A DNA stretch of 64,000 nucleotides from Alphaproteobacteria bacterium. Lineage in GTDB: Bacteria; Pseudomonadota; Alphaproteobacteria; DSM-16000; Inquilinaceae. Below are positions 38,072 through 46,964 of the stretch, piece after piece. Position 1 is the first letter of the stretch. Each line of letters starts with the position of its first letter. The notes beneath the pieces were generated by a model that worked only from the letters and a program-made list of their open reading frames with translations, did not search any database and had not been told where the DNA came from. A program made the translations under genes and the position numbers. The stretch is from contig JANQSN010000021.1 of NCBI GenBank assembly GCA_028284045.1, forward strand, positions 28,726 to 92,725, in the 5' to 3' direction.

Positions 38072-38953
38072 CTAACCAAGCGTCTCGTCGCGGTCCGCCA
38101 GGGCGCGGGCCAGGGCGACGAACCCGTCGATGTCGATCTCTTCGGCTCGCGCTGTAGGCGGCAGGCCGGCGGCTGTCAACAAGCCGGTCGGGTCGCCGAG
38201 CGGCCGCAGGCTCTGGCGTAGCATCTTACGGCGCTGGCCGAAGGCGGCTGCCGTGACCCGCTCCAGCGTCGCGCGGTCGGCGGCGGGGCGGTCGGGCCGG
38301 GCGGTCAGGCAGACCACCGTGGCGTTGACCTTCGGCACCGGCGTGAAGGCGCGGGCCGGCACGCCGAGCACCCGTTCGACCCGGGCCTGCCACTGCACGA
38401 TCACGCTGAGCCGGCCATAGGCCTTGCCGCCCGGGGGGCTGAGCAGGCGGTCAGCCACCTCGCTCTGCAGCATCACCGTGACGCCGGTGAACCGGTCGAG
38501 CGTGGGCAGCCAACGCAAGAGCAGCGGCGTGGCGATGTTGTAGGGCAAGTTGGCGACGATCGCCGCCGGGGGATCCACCAGGTCGGTCGCGTCCAGCGCC
38601 AGCGCGTCCCCCTGTACGATGCGAAGGCGCCCCGCCGCCGCCTCGACCAGCGGCTGCAGCGCGGCGACGCAGCGCGGGTCGCGTTCCACGGCGACCACCG
38701 AGCGTACGGGGGTGTCCAGCAGGGCGCGGGTCAGCCCACCGGGTCCCGGGCCGATCTCCAGAACACTGTGGTCGGGGCCGAGACGGGCGGTCTCGGCGAT
38801 GCGCCGGGTCAGGTTGAGGTCGAGCAGGAAGTTCTGGCCCAGCCGCTTGTCGGCCGTCAGGCCATAGGCGCGAATGACCTCCCGCAGCGGCGGCGCGGCG
38901 GTCGTCGCCGCGCCCGGGACGGGGCCGCCGGCGTCAGCCGCGCAGCTCGACAT
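38072..38953 (-). CDS. rsmA: 16S rRNA (adenine1518-N6/adenine1519-N6)-dimethyltransferase
   Basis: RsmA (KsgA) dimethylates two adjacent adenosines at the 3' end of 16S rRNA; loss gives kasugamycin resistance. The 293-residue protein contains LTADKRLGQNFLLDLNLTRR, VLEIGPGPGGLTRALLD, ERDPRCVAAL, the target-base motif IVANLPYNIATPLL and VMLQSEVADRL. The ATG at 38953 overlaps the end of surA by 20 bases. The longer upstream frame lies wholly in surA and was excluded. pdxA, often between surA and rsmA, is absent. Confidence 0.95.
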   Translation of the reverse strand: MSSCAADAGGPVPGAATTAAPPLREVIRAYGLTADKRLGQNFLLDLNLTRRIAETARLGPDHSVLEIGPGPGGLTRALLDTPVRSVVAVERDPRCVAALQPLVEAAAGRLRIVQGDALALDATDLVDPPAAIVANLPYNIATPLLLRWLPTLDRFTGVTVMLQSEVADRLLSPPGGKAYGRLSVIVQWQARVERVLGVPARAFTPVPKVNATVVCLTARPDRPAADRATLERVTAAAFGQRRKMLRQSLRPLGDPTGLLTAAGLPPTARAEEIDIDGFVALARALADRDETLG

Positions 38954-40244
38954 AGGCGGCGTTGCGCAGGTCGCGCAGATAGCGGCGGGCCAGCCGTTCG
39001 ATCCGCTCTTCACCGATCGTCCGGCGCACCTGGTCCCGGTCGATCTCCGCATCGGTGTCCGCGATGCGGTCACAGACCATGTGCAGCGTGGCGCCGTCGT
39101 TGGTCTCCAGCGGTTGCCAGCCCGTCGGTTCGCCGACCGGCGCGGCGCCGACGCGGCTGGCGATCGCTTGGTCGAGGCCGCCGACCCGCGTGCGGCGTCG
39201 CTCCAGCGGGCCGGCGCCGACGAGGGTCTCTGCGATCGCCGCGAACTGGTCGCATCCGCGCACCGTTTCCTGGACCTGGCGCATCGACGCCATCATCTGG
39301 TCGGCGGTTGCCTGGGTGGCGCCCGAGGGCAGCCGCACGGTCAGCGACGCGACCTCGATCTCCGCATCGGCGGGATCGCCGGCGGTCACCACGCGGCGGT
39401 CGCGGATCAGCATCAAGAAGACGCCGCCCGGTACCACGATCGGCTCCGACAGCCGGCCGGGCTGCAGCCGGGCGACCGCCGCGTCGAGTTCGCCGCCGAG
39501 CTGACCCTCGATCACCCAGCCGAGATCGCCGCCGGCGGCCGCGCTGGTGGATTGGCTGAACTGTCGGGCAATGGCGGGGAACTGGGCGCCGCCGGCAATC
39601 TCGCCGGCCAACTGCTCGGCCAGCGCCAGAACCTCCGCGGTGTCCCCAGGATTGGTGATCTCCAGGAAGATCTCCGCCAGCAGGGTCTCCGTCATGCCGA
39701 CCGTCTGGCTGACGCGGTCGATATGGGCGTCGATCTCGTCCTCCGTGATGTCGACCTGCGGCGCCAGACGGGCCCGAATCAGGTTGCGCCAAGCCAGGGT
39801 CGTCCGGATCTGGTCATACAGGGTCTGGCGTGGCACGCCGGCCTGGTCCAGCGCGCCCATCAGCACATCCGGCGCGACGCCGTTGTTGGCGGCGATGGTC
39901 TCGACCGCCTGCTGCACGTCGGCTTCGTCGGCGGTGATGTCGAAGCGGGCGGCCTCCTGGCGCTGCAGCGCCTCGTTGATCAGCGCGCGCAGCACCTGCG
40001 GGCGCAGCGCCTCGACATTGTCCGGCGTGCTCGGCAAGCCCGAGGCGAGCAGCGCCAGGCCGAGCCGCGACGTCACGTCGGAGGTGCTGATGACGTCCTG
40101 ATTGACGATGGCCGCGATGCGCTCGACCTCCTGCGCGCGCGTGGGCGCGCCGACGGCGGCCAGGATCGCGCCGATCACGGCTGTCGCCAGCAGCCACAAC
40201 CGCCAGCGGCCGAACCTGCCCGTCATCGCGGAGACTTGGATCAT
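38934..40244 (-). CDS. surA: SurA-type periplasmic peptidyl-prolyl isomerase/chaperone
   Basis: SurA escorts outer-membrane proteins through the periplasm. The protein is about 436 residues with a signal peptide (WLLATAVIGAILAAVGAPTR before AQEVERIAAIV), an N-terminal chaperone module (NQDVISTSDVTSRLGLALLA, ALRPQVLRALINEALQRQEA) and a parvulin-like domain (LAEIFLEITNPGDTAEVLAL, QFPAIARQFSQSTSAAAGGD, LGWV). The start is uncertain: ATG at 40244 or 40226. The open frame also continues in frame to an ATG at 40367 that overlaps the lptG stop, passing through a second signal-like sequence. The usual lptD gene is missing between lptG and surA. Confidence 0.88.
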   Translation of the reverse strand: MIQVSAMTGRFGRWRLWLLATAVIGAILAAVGAPTRAQEVERIAAIVNQDVISTSDVTSRLGLALLASGLPSTPDNVEALRPQVLRALINEALQRQEAARFDITADEADVQQAVETIAANNGVAPDVLMGALDQAGVPRQTLYDQIRTTLAWRNLIRARLAPQVDITEDEIDAHIDRVSQTVGMTETLLAEIFLEITNPGDTAEVLALAEQLAGEIAGGAQFPAIARQFSQSTSAAAGGDLGWVIEGQLGGELDAAVARLQPGRLSEPIVVPGGVFLMLIRDRRVVTAGDPADAEIEVASLTVRLPSGATQATADQMMASMRQVQETVRGCDQFAAIAETLVGAGPLERRRTRVGGLDQAIASRVGAAPVGEPTGWQPLETNDGATLHMVCDRIADTDAEIDRDQVRRTIGEERIERLARRYLRDLRNAAYVELRG

Positions 40245-40359
40245 CGTGGAGACCTGGATGTTGTCATGCGCTTGACCTTCAGCCCAGAGAGTGCCGGTTG
40301 GGGGCGTCGCCGGGCCGGCGGCGGCAAGCAGCAGTGCCGACCCGCGCCGCATCCGACGG

Positions 40360-41457
40360 TCAGCCATCCTCTAGGTGCAGCAAGGCCGCCATGCCGACGA
40401 GACTGGAGAAGGCGGCCGGCGTCCACGCCGCCAGAAGGATCGGGATGTTCTGCGCCAGCCCCAGCGCCACGATGATATCATTGAGGACGAAGATGGCGAA
40501 ACCGGTCATCAGCCCGGCCAGCACCATGATGCCGGCACCGCCGCGGCGCGTCTGGCGCAGCGAGAAGGCCGCGGCGAACAGCACCATGGCCGACAGGAGA
40601 AGCGGCTGCGCCAACAGCACCTCATAGTGCAGGCGGTGGCGCACGGCGCTGAACCCGGTCGATTCCAGCGTGTCGATGAAGGCCGGCAGTTCCCAGAACG
40701 AGAGCGTCTCCGGTGCGGCGAAGCTTTCCTGTATCCGCGCCGGCGTCAGCGAGGTCGCCAGCCGGTGCCGCGCGACGAATTCCGGGCGCGGTGAGCTCAC
40801 CATGCTGATCCACGCCTCGCGGATGTCCCAGAACCCGTCGCCGAGGCGGGACACCGCCCCGTCGATCCGGCCGCGATAGTCGTGGTCGAGGGTGTAGAGG
40901 AAGACGGTGACATCGGACAGCGCCAGATCCTGCGCGTCGGCCCCGGCCGCATAGATGACCGAGATGCCTTCCGGGTCGCGTTGCCGCAGCCACAGCCCGG
41001 CGTCCGAAATGGCCAGCGTATCCGCCGCCAGTCCGTGGAAGATCCGGCTCTCCATGGTGTCGTAGCGGGCCATCATGGTCGCCGACAGCGGGTTGATCAG
41101 CGTCACCTTGGCAACGCCGATGGTCGCCGCGACGATCACGACCGGTGCCAGGAACTGCCAGGCCGAGACGCCCGAGGCCCGCGCCACCACCAGCTCCTGG
41201 CTGCGCGTCAGCCGCCAGAAGGTGAACATGGCCGCGAACAGCACCGCGAAATGGAACAGCGCCGACAGCGTGTTGGGGAGCTTCAACAGGCTCATCTGCA
41301 GCGCGGCGCCGAGGGACAGGCCATGGCCCGAACCCCGGCGCAGCATCTCCACCAGCTCGAACAGCAGGATGATGCAGGCCAAGGTCAGCATCATCACCGC
41401 GAACCAGGCGATGAACTGCCGGGCGACATAGCGCGAGAAGGTGTTGAAGGGTCCCAT
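40360..41457 (-). CDS. lptG: LPS export ABC transporter permease LptG
   Basis: LptG is one of the two inner-membrane permeases of the LptB2FG transporter that extracts LPS toward the outer membrane. The 365-residue protein begins MGPFNTFSRYVARQFIAWFA, has three N-terminal membrane segments, a periplasmic beta-jellyroll region (about 110-265) with DAGLWLRQRDPEGISVIYA, and three C-terminal membrane segments including RRGGAGIMVLAGLMTGFAIF. It starts 12 bases after lptF on the same strand. Its stop overlaps an in-frame ATG of the surA open frame. Confidence 0.94.
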   Translation of the reverse strand: MGPFNTFSRYVARQFIAWFAVMMLTLACIILLFELVEMLRRGSGHGLSLGAALQMSLLKLPNTLSALFHFAVLFAAMFTFWRLTRSQELVVARASGVSAWQFLAPVVIVAATIGVAKVTLINPLSATMMARYDTMESRIFHGLAADTLAISDAGLWLRQRDPEGISVIYAAGADAQDLALSDVTVFLYTLDHDYRGRIDGAVSRLGDGFWDIREAWISMVSSPRPEFVARHRLATSLTPARIQESFAAPETLSFWELPAFIDTLESTGFSAVRHRLHYEVLLAQPLLLSAMVLFAAAFSLRQTRRGGAGIMVLAGLMTGFAIFVLNDIIVALGLAQNIPILLAAWTPAAFSSLVGMAALLHLEDG

Positions 41458-41469
41458 GGGGCCGGTGCC

Positions 41470-42600
41470 TCAGGCAGGGCTGTTGGCCAGCGCGTCGCGC
41501 CAGGCGGCCGGATCGCCGCGCGGGCGCCGGAACAGGAGGGCGATCCCGCCGGCCGCGGCGGCCAGCGGCGCCGCATAGAGCAGCGGAATGATCGCCGGCA
41601 GATCGCGGGCGCTGGCGATCAGTCCCATGGCGACGGCCTGCAGCACGATGATGATGCCGATCGCCGCCGTGACGCGACGGCCCTGGCCGCGCCGCCCGCC
41701 TTCGCCGGAGATCAGCAGGCCGAGCGCCACCGCGGCGAAGGCAAGGATCCACAGCGGCCGCGACAGCCGGCTGTGTCCTTCCGCGACCAGAACCCGATAC
41801 ATCGGCACGTCGTTCGGCCATGACAGGTCCGGCCGCAGCAGGTCGGGCAGGTAGCGTTCGCTGGCCTCCGGCCAGTGCTGCGCCAGGTCCGGACGGACCA
41901 CCTGCAGATCGATGGCGTACTGGTCGAAGTACAGGGTTTCGAGCTGACCGGTCTCGCGCGCCATGACCTGGCGATGGCCGGTGAACATGACCACGCGGGG
42001 GCCGGTCTCCGTCTGGGTGAGGATACCGCGTTCGGCGACCACCGTGACCGCGCTGGCCGGATCGCGCCGGTCGTGGATCAGGATGCCCTGAAGCTCGTCG
42101 GTCTCCAGACGCTCGCGCATGAAGACCGTGATGGAATCGTCGATCGCGTTGAACTGCCCTTCGCGCAGCAGCACGGTCGCATACTCGCTTTCCACCAGGA
42201 AGGTCAGCCGCCGGAACTCCTGGGCGGCCAGCGGCCAGAGATAGAGGTTCAGCGCATAGGACGCGCCCATCACCGCGATCGCCATGATGGCGGCCGGGCG
42301 GGCCAGCCCGATCGGGCCGAGGCCGCAGCTCCGCAAGACCACCAGCTCGCTGTCGACGGTCAGCCGGTAGTAGGTGAACAGCACCGCCGCCACGAAGGCC
42401 ACCGGCAGTACGGTGACCACGAATTCCGGCATGATCAGCATCACCATCCTGAAGAACAGGCCGATCGGTGCGGCGCCGTCGATGATCACCTCCAACAGCC
42501 GCAGCGATTGGGTCAGCCAGATGGCAAAGGTCAGCGCTGCGGCGGCGACCAGGGTCGACGACGCCAAGTGGCGCAATACATAGCGGTTGATCCGGTTCAT
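41470..42600 (-). CDS. lptF: LPS export ABC transporter permease LptF
   Basis: LptF pairs with LptG in the LPS export permease. The 376-residue protein begins MNRINRYVLRHLASSTLVAA and contains the characteristic LTVDSELVVLRSCGLGPIGL coupling-helix region near residues 80-100, a periplasmic domain (FVESEYATVLLREGQFNAID-like stretch, about 130-260) and three C-terminal membrane segments. It is divergent from pepA, as in many alphaproteobacteria. A promoter just upstream places the transcript start almost on the ATG, which may give a leaderless mRNA. Confidence 0.94.
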   Translation of the reverse strand: MNRINRYVLRHLASSTLVAAAALTFAIWLTQSLRLLEVIIDGAAPIGLFFRMVMLIMPEFVVTVLPVAFVAAVLFTYYRLTVDSELVVLRSCGLGPIGLARPAAIMAIAVMGASYALNLYLWPLAAQEFRRLTFLVESEYATVLLREGQFNAIDDSITVFMRERLETDELQGILIHDRRDPASAVTVVAERGILTQTETGPRVVMFTGHRQVMARETGQLETLYFDQYAIDLQVVRPDLAQHWPEASERYLPDLLRPDLSWPNDVPMYRVLVAEGHSRLSRPLWILAFAAVALGLLISGEGGRRGQGRRVTAAIGIIIVLQAVAMGLIASARDLPAIIPLLYAAPLAAAAGGIALLFRRPRGDPAAWRDALANSPA

Positions 42601-42608
42601 GGAGCGGC

Positions 42609-42636
42609 ACTATACCCGAAGGCCAGCTTCGGCCAA
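42609..42636 (-). promoter_or_regulatory. Promoter of lptF, likely leaderless transcript
   Basis: On the minus strand TTGGCC (42636-42631) and TATAGT (42614-42609) are 16 bases apart. Only eight bases lie between the -10 box and the lptF ATG, so the expected transcript start is within about two bases of the start codon. The spacer contains an inverted repeat CCGAAG...CTTCGG that could be an operator. Confidence 0.55.
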
Positions 42637-42793
42637 GGGACCGCCCGCCGGCGACGATTGCGCGCCGGCTCCTGATCGACCCGGCGGGGTCGGCGTCTTC
42701 CAGCGATGTCTGCGGCTGAACCGCCCACCGGTGCCCGGCGCGCATCGCCGGATGTTGCCGCCGTTTTTCTAAGTCGCAAAGGTGGTTTGCGTG

Positions 42794-44293
42794 ATGGATA
42801 TCGCGTTTACCGATCGGCAGGCGCCGCGGTCCGGCGCGCTGATCGTCGCCAGTCTTGCCGATCGGCAGTTGACCGCCGGGGCCGAGGAGATCGATCGGCT
42901 GACCGGCGGCCAGGTGACGCGCGCGATGACGGCGTCGCCCCGCTTCACCGGTAAGCGCGAGGAGATCCTGGCGATCCCCGGTCCGGCGGGCATCGCTGCC
43001 GACCGGGTGATCCTGGTGGGTCTCGGACCGGCCGACGGCCTGACCGCGCTGAACTGCCAGAAGCTGGGTGGGGTGATCGCCGCCCATCTCAACGCCACCG
43101 CGGTGGTCGAAGCGGTGCTGTGGGCGGATATGCCCAAGGATGCGCCGATCGACACGGCGGCCGCGGCGGCGGAGATCGCCTATGGCGCGGGCTTGCGGGC
43201 CTACCGCTTCGACCGCTACCGCACCACTCAGCGCGCCGAGAGCAAGCCGACCCTGGAGACGCTGACGGTAGAGCTGGCCGACCCGGCGGCGGCACAGGCG
43301 GCGTTCGAGCGGCGCGAGCCGGTGGCGGCCGCGGTGGCGATCGCCCGCGATCTGGTGTCGGAGCCGGCCAATGTCCTCTACCCCGCGCGGTTCGCCGAGC
43401 GGTGCGAGAGCTTGCGCGCGCTCGGCCTGGAGGTCGAGGTGCTCGACGAAGCGGCGCTGGAGCGCATCGGCATGGGCGCGCTGCTGGCGGTCGGCCACGG
43501 CTCGGAGCGCGAAAGCCGCGTGGTGGTGCTGACCTGGCGGGGAGCCGGCGACGACAGCGCGCCCTTGGCGCTGATCGGCAAGGGCGTGACCTTCGATACC
43601 GGCGGCATCTCGCTGAAGCCGCCCGCCGGCATGGAAGACATGAAGTGGGACATGGCCGGCGCCGGCGCGGTGACCGGCGCGATGGCGGCGCTGGCCGGGC
43701 GCAAGGCGCGGGTCAATGCGGTCGGCGTGCTGGGGCTGGTGGAGAACATGCCGTCGGGCCGGGCGCAGCGGCCGGGCGACGTGGTCACCAGCCTGTCGGG
43801 CCAGACGGTGGAGGTGATCAACACCGACGCCGAAGGGCGCCTGGTGCTGTGCGACCTGCTGACCTATGTCCAGGACCGGTTCAGCCCGCGGGCCATGGTC
43901 GACTTCGCCACCCTGACGGGTGCGGTGATCATCGCGCTGGGCACCCACAATGCCGGTCTGTTCGCGAGCGACGATGCGCTGGCCGAGCAGATCGCCGAGG
44001 CCGGACGCCATACCGGAGAGACGGTGTGGCGCCTGCCCATGGGCGAGGCCTATGACCGCGACATCGACAGCGACATCGCCGACATGCGCAACGTGGCGGG
44101 CAATCGCAATGCCGGCTCGGTGATCGGTGCGCAGTTCCTGAAGCGCTTCGTGCGCGAGGTGCCTTGGGCGCATGTCGACATCGCCGGCGTCGCCTGGGCG
44201 CGCAAGGACGGCGCATTGGGGCCCAAGGGCGCGACCGCCTTCGGCGTACGGCTGTGCGACCGCCTGGCCGAGGCCTTCTTCGAGAGCCGCTGA
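42794..44293 (+). CDS. pepA: Leucyl aminopeptidase (cytosol aminopeptidase)
   Basis: This M17 metallo-aminopeptidase removes N-terminal residues from peptides and uses two divalent metals. The 499-residue protein has the metal ligands in order: Lys263 and Asp268 (IGKGVTFDTGG), Asp286 (MKWDMAGAG), and Asp345 and Glu347 in NTDAEGRL (343-350). ATG at 42794 follows AAAGGTGG; a GTG 12 bases earlier is possible. It is divergent from lptF and 17 bases ahead of holC, a neighbour pairing common in proteobacteria. PepA can also act as a DNA-binding protein in E. coli; nothing here tests that. Confidence 0.97.
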   Translation: MDIAFTDRQAPRSGALIVASLADRQLTAGAEEIDRLTGGQVTRAMTASPRFTGKREEILAIPGPAGIAADRVILVGLGPADGLTALNCQKLGGVIAAHLNATAVVEAVLWADMPKDAPIDTAAAAAEIAYGAGLRAYRFDRYRTTQRAESKPTLETLTVELADPAAAQAAFERREPVAAAVAIARDLVSEPANVLYPARFAERCESLRALGLEVEVLDEAALERIGMGALLAVGHGSERESRVVVLTWRGAGDDSAPLALIGKGVTFDTGGISLKPPAGMEDMKWDMAGAGAVTGAMAALAGRKARVNAVGVLGLVENMPSGRAQRPGDVVTSLSGQTVEVINTDAEGRLVLCDLLTYVQDRFSPRAMVDFATLTGAVIIALGTHNAGLFASDDALAEQIAEAGRHTGETVWRLPMGEAYDRDIDSDIADMRNVAGNRNAGSVIGAQFLKRFVREVPWAHVDIAGVAWARKDGALGPKGATAFGVRLCDRLAEAFFESR

Positions 44294-44310
44294 CCGGCGC
44301 GGGCGGGCCG

Positions 44311-44808
44311 ATGACGGAGGTCCGGTTCTACCACCTGACCCGCCGCTCGCTGGAGCAGGCGTTGCCGACCCTGCTGGTCCGCTGCCTGGAGCGCGGGTGG
44401 CGGGCGCTGGTGCTGGCCGGTTCCGCCGACCGCGTGGCGCATCTCGACCACCATCTGTGGGTGTTCGACGACCAGAGCTTTCTGCCCCACGGCACCGTCG
44501 GCGACGGCGATCCGGGCGGGCAGCCGATCCTGCTGGCCGAAGCGGCGGATCAGGCGGTGGCGGCCGACAACCCGAACGCCGCCCGGGTGCTGTTCCTGAC
44601 CGATGGTGCGGAGGCCGAGCCGCTGGCCGGCTTCGAGACCGTGTGCGAGCTGTTCGACGGCCGCGACACGGCGGCGGTCGAGGCGGCCCGGCAGCGCTGG
44701 CGGCGCTATCGCGACGCTGGCTTCGGCCTGACCTATTGGCAGCAGAGCCCGCAGGGCCGCTGGGAGGAAAAGCACCGCATCGCCACCGGGGACGCGGCGC
44801 CGTCCTGA
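44311..44808 (+). CDS. holC: DNA polymerase III chi subunit
   Basis: The chi subunit links the clamp loader to SSB at the replication fork. The 165-residue protein has the family start MTEVRFYHLTRRSLEQALPT, LLVRCLERGWRALVLAGSAD, VAHLDHHLWVFDDQSFLPHG and the acidic VLFLTDGAEA. It is longer than the roughly 150-residue E. coli protein, mostly at the C-terminus. It lies just downstream of pepA on the same strand; the pepA-holC-valS order is common in gammaproteobacteria, but here no valS follows. Confidence 0.92.
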   Translation: MTEVRFYHLTRRSLEQALPTLLVRCLERGWRALVLAGSADRVAHLDHHLWVFDDQSFLPHGTVGDGDPGGQPILLAEAADQAVAADNPNAARVLFLTDGAEAEPLAGFETVCELFDGRDTAAVEAARQRWRRYRDAGFGLTYWQQSPQGRWEEKHRIATGDAAPS

Positions 44809-44813
44809 CGGTG

Positions 44814-46706
44814 TCAGGCGGACACCGCACCTTCTTCCAGCGCGAGCTGCAGCTCCAGCCATTCGGCCTCCAGCCGCCCGACCTCTTGTGCGATGTCGTG
44901 CAGGCGGCGCTGCAGCTCGGTGATGCGCTCGGCCGGTCCTTCATAGAGGCCGGGGTCGGCCAGGCGGGTCTCGATCGCGCCGCGCTCGCCCGACAGGGCG
45001 TCCAGGCGCCGCTCCACCTGTCCGGCCTGGCGGCGCAGCGGGGCCAGGCGCGCCCGCGCCGCCGCCGCCTCGCGCCGGGCGTCCTTGCGGGACTCCAGCG
45101 TCCCGTTCGCCTTCGACCCGCCCCCGTCGGCCGCACGGCCGCGGCGCGCCGCCTCGGCCAGCCAGCGGCGGTAGTCGTCCAGGTCGCCGTCGAACGGGCG
45201 CACCGCCCCGTCGGCCACCAGCAGCAGCCGGTCGGCGGTCAGCTCCACCAGATGCGGGTCGTGGCTGACCAGGACGACGGCGCCGGAGAAGCCGTTGACG
45301 GCCTGCACCAGGGCCTGGCGACTGTCGATGTCGAGATGGTTGGTGGGCTCGTCCAGCAGCAGCAGATGCGGCGCCTCGCGGCTGATCAGGGCGAACAGCA
45401 GGCGGGCCTTCTCCCCGCCGGACAGCGCGCCGACGCGGGTCTCCACGCGGTTCTGGGAGAAGCCGAAGCGGCCGAGATGGTCGCGGAGCTGGCGGTCGGT
45501 CGCCGCCGGCATGGCGGCACGGGCTTCCGCCAGCACGCTGCGGGTGAGGTCGAGCGCCTCGCCCTGGTGCTGGGCGAAGTAGCCGACCCTCAGCTTGGCG
45601 GCCCGGGTCAGCGTGCCGGTCATCGGGGCAAGCTGGCCCGCCAGCAGTTTGGTCAGGGTGGACTTGCCGTTGCCGTTGGCGCCCAGCAGCGCCACCCGCT
45701 CGTCCGGGTCGAGGCGCAGGTCGAGGCCGCTCAACACCGGGTGCGTGCCATAGCCGACGGCGACGTCGTCCATCGTCACCAGCGGCGGGGCGCGCTCGTC
45801 CGGCTGCGGGAAGGTGAAGCGGATCGACGGCTCCTCCACCGCGGCGGCGATCGGCTGCAGGCCCTCCAGCTTCTTCAGCCGGCTTTGAACCTGGCGGGCC
45901 TTGCTGGCCTTGTAGCGGAAGCGGTCGACGAAGCTCTGGATGTGGGCGCGTTCGGCGCGCTGGCGCTGGTCGAGCGCCGACTGGCGCACCAGGCGTTCGG
46001 CGCGGGTGCGCTCGAACCGGTCGTAGCCGCCGGCATAGAGGGTGAGCTTGCCGCCTTCCAGATGCACGATCTCGTCGACCGCGCGGTTGAGCAGGCCGCG
46101 GTCGTGGCTGACCAGCACGATGGTATGCGGGTAGCGGGCGAGATAGCCCTCCAGCCAGAGCGCGGTCTCCAGGTCGAGATGGTTGGTCGGCTCGTCCAGC
46201 AGCAAGAGATCGGGTTCACGGAACAGCAGCGCGGCGAGCGCGATGCGCATGCGCAGGCCGCCGGACAGCGCCTGCAACGGCCCGGCCTGCGCCGCCTCGC
46301 CGAAGCCCAGGCCCGCCAGGATGCGCGCGGCGCGCGCCGGCGCGCCATGGGCGTCGATCTCCGCCAGGCGCTCGTGGATTTGGGCGATCCGGTCGGGGTC
46401 GGTCGCCGTCTCCGCCTCGGCCAGCAGGTCCGTGCGGTCGCGGTCGGCGGCCAGCACCGCATCGATCAGCGGCGTGTCGCCGCTGGGCGCCTCCTGCGCG
46501 ACGGTGCCGATGCGCCAGCGCGGCGGCACGGCGATGTCGCCGCCGTCGGGCTGCAGCGCGCCGGCGATCAGCCGCAACAGTGTGGTCTTGCCGGTGCCGT
46601 TGCGGCCGACCAGGCCGACCTTGCGTCCCTTGGCGATGGCGACGCCGGCGCCGTCGATCAGCGTGCGTCCGGCGATCCGATAGGTCAGGTCGGTGATGGT
46701 CAGCAT
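44814..46706 (-). CDS. ABC-F family ATPase (YheS-like)
   Basis: ABC-F proteins act on translating ribosomes and have no membrane domain. The 630-residue protein has two ATPase domains: Walker A GRNGTGKTT and GANGNGKST, signatures LSGGLRMR and LSGGEKAR, and Walker B pairs with LLLLDEPTNHLD in both. A linker (about 240-300) rich in Arg, Lys and Gln joins them. The C-terminal part is a coiled-coil domain with RLEAEWLELQLALEEGAVSA, matching YheS/Uup-type members. Which ABC-F subgroup it belongs to would need a tree. It is divergent from ndk and convergent with holC. Confidence 0.9.
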   Translation of the reverse strand: MLTITDLTYRIAGRTLIDGAGVAIAKGRKVGLVGRNGTGKTTLLRLIAGALQPDGGDIAVPPRWRIGTVAQEAPSGDTPLIDAVLAADRDRTDLLAEAETATDPDRIAQIHERLAEIDAHGAPARAARILAGLGFGEAAQAGPLQALSGGLRMRIALAALLFREPDLLLLDEPTNHLDLETALWLEGYLARYPHTIVLVSHDRGLLNRAVDEIVHLEGGKLTLYAGGYDRFERTRAERLVRQSALDQRQRAERAHIQSFVDRFRYKASKARQVQSRLKKLEGLQPIAAAVEEPSIRFTFPQPDERAPPLVTMDDVAVGYGTHPVLSGLDLRLDPDERVALLGANGNGKSTLTKLLAGQLAPMTGTLTRAAKLRVGYFAQHQGEALDLTRSVLAEARAAMPAATDRQLRDHLGRFGFSQNRVETRVGALSGGEKARLLFALISREAPHLLLLDEPTNHLDIDSRQALVQAVNGFSGAVVLVSHDPHLVELTADRLLLVADGAVRPFDGDLDDYRRWLAEAARRGRAADGGGSKANGTLESRKDARREAAAARARLAPLRRQAGQVERRLDALSGERGAIETRLADPGLYEGPAERITELQRRLHDIAQEVGRLEAEWLELQLALEEGAVSA

Positions 46707-46834
46707 GGCAGGCCCGAAGAACCACCGTGCGCGCCCGCGATCAAGTCCGCGGCTCTATCGACGCCGGTGTGCGGCGGGATTCGGCCGTCTTGCGAGCACG
46801 GCCGGCGGGTGCCCCCGGCGGGCGTTTCAGGCGG

Positions 46835-46863
46835 TTGCCCCGGTGCGCGGTCGCGTCTATAAC
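46835..46863 (+). promoter_or_regulatory. Probable promoter of ndk
   Basis: TTGCCC (46835-46840) and TATAAC (46858-46863) are 17 bases apart. The expected transcript start is near 46870, about 95 bases before ndk. The rest of the 258-base gap between the ABC-F gene and ndk holds no other clear signal. Confidence 0.5.
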
Positions 46864-46964
46864 GCCGCGGCCTCGGCCCGGCCCGTCATGCCGCCATCAG
46901 AGCGTCGCCGCGCGCCCAGGCATCCGCCGATTACAGGTCTCCCCCTCCAGCCCAAGGTGCGACC

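Noticed and set aside
40622..45136. A 1504-codon minus-strand open frame across lptG, lptF, pepA and holC
   Set aside because: It covers real genes on both strands in another frame and has Arg/Pro/Ala-biased content with no domain signature.
44172..46862. An 896-codon plus-strand open frame over the ABC-F gene
   Set aside because: It is antisense to the well-supported ABC-F gene and compositionally a shadow.
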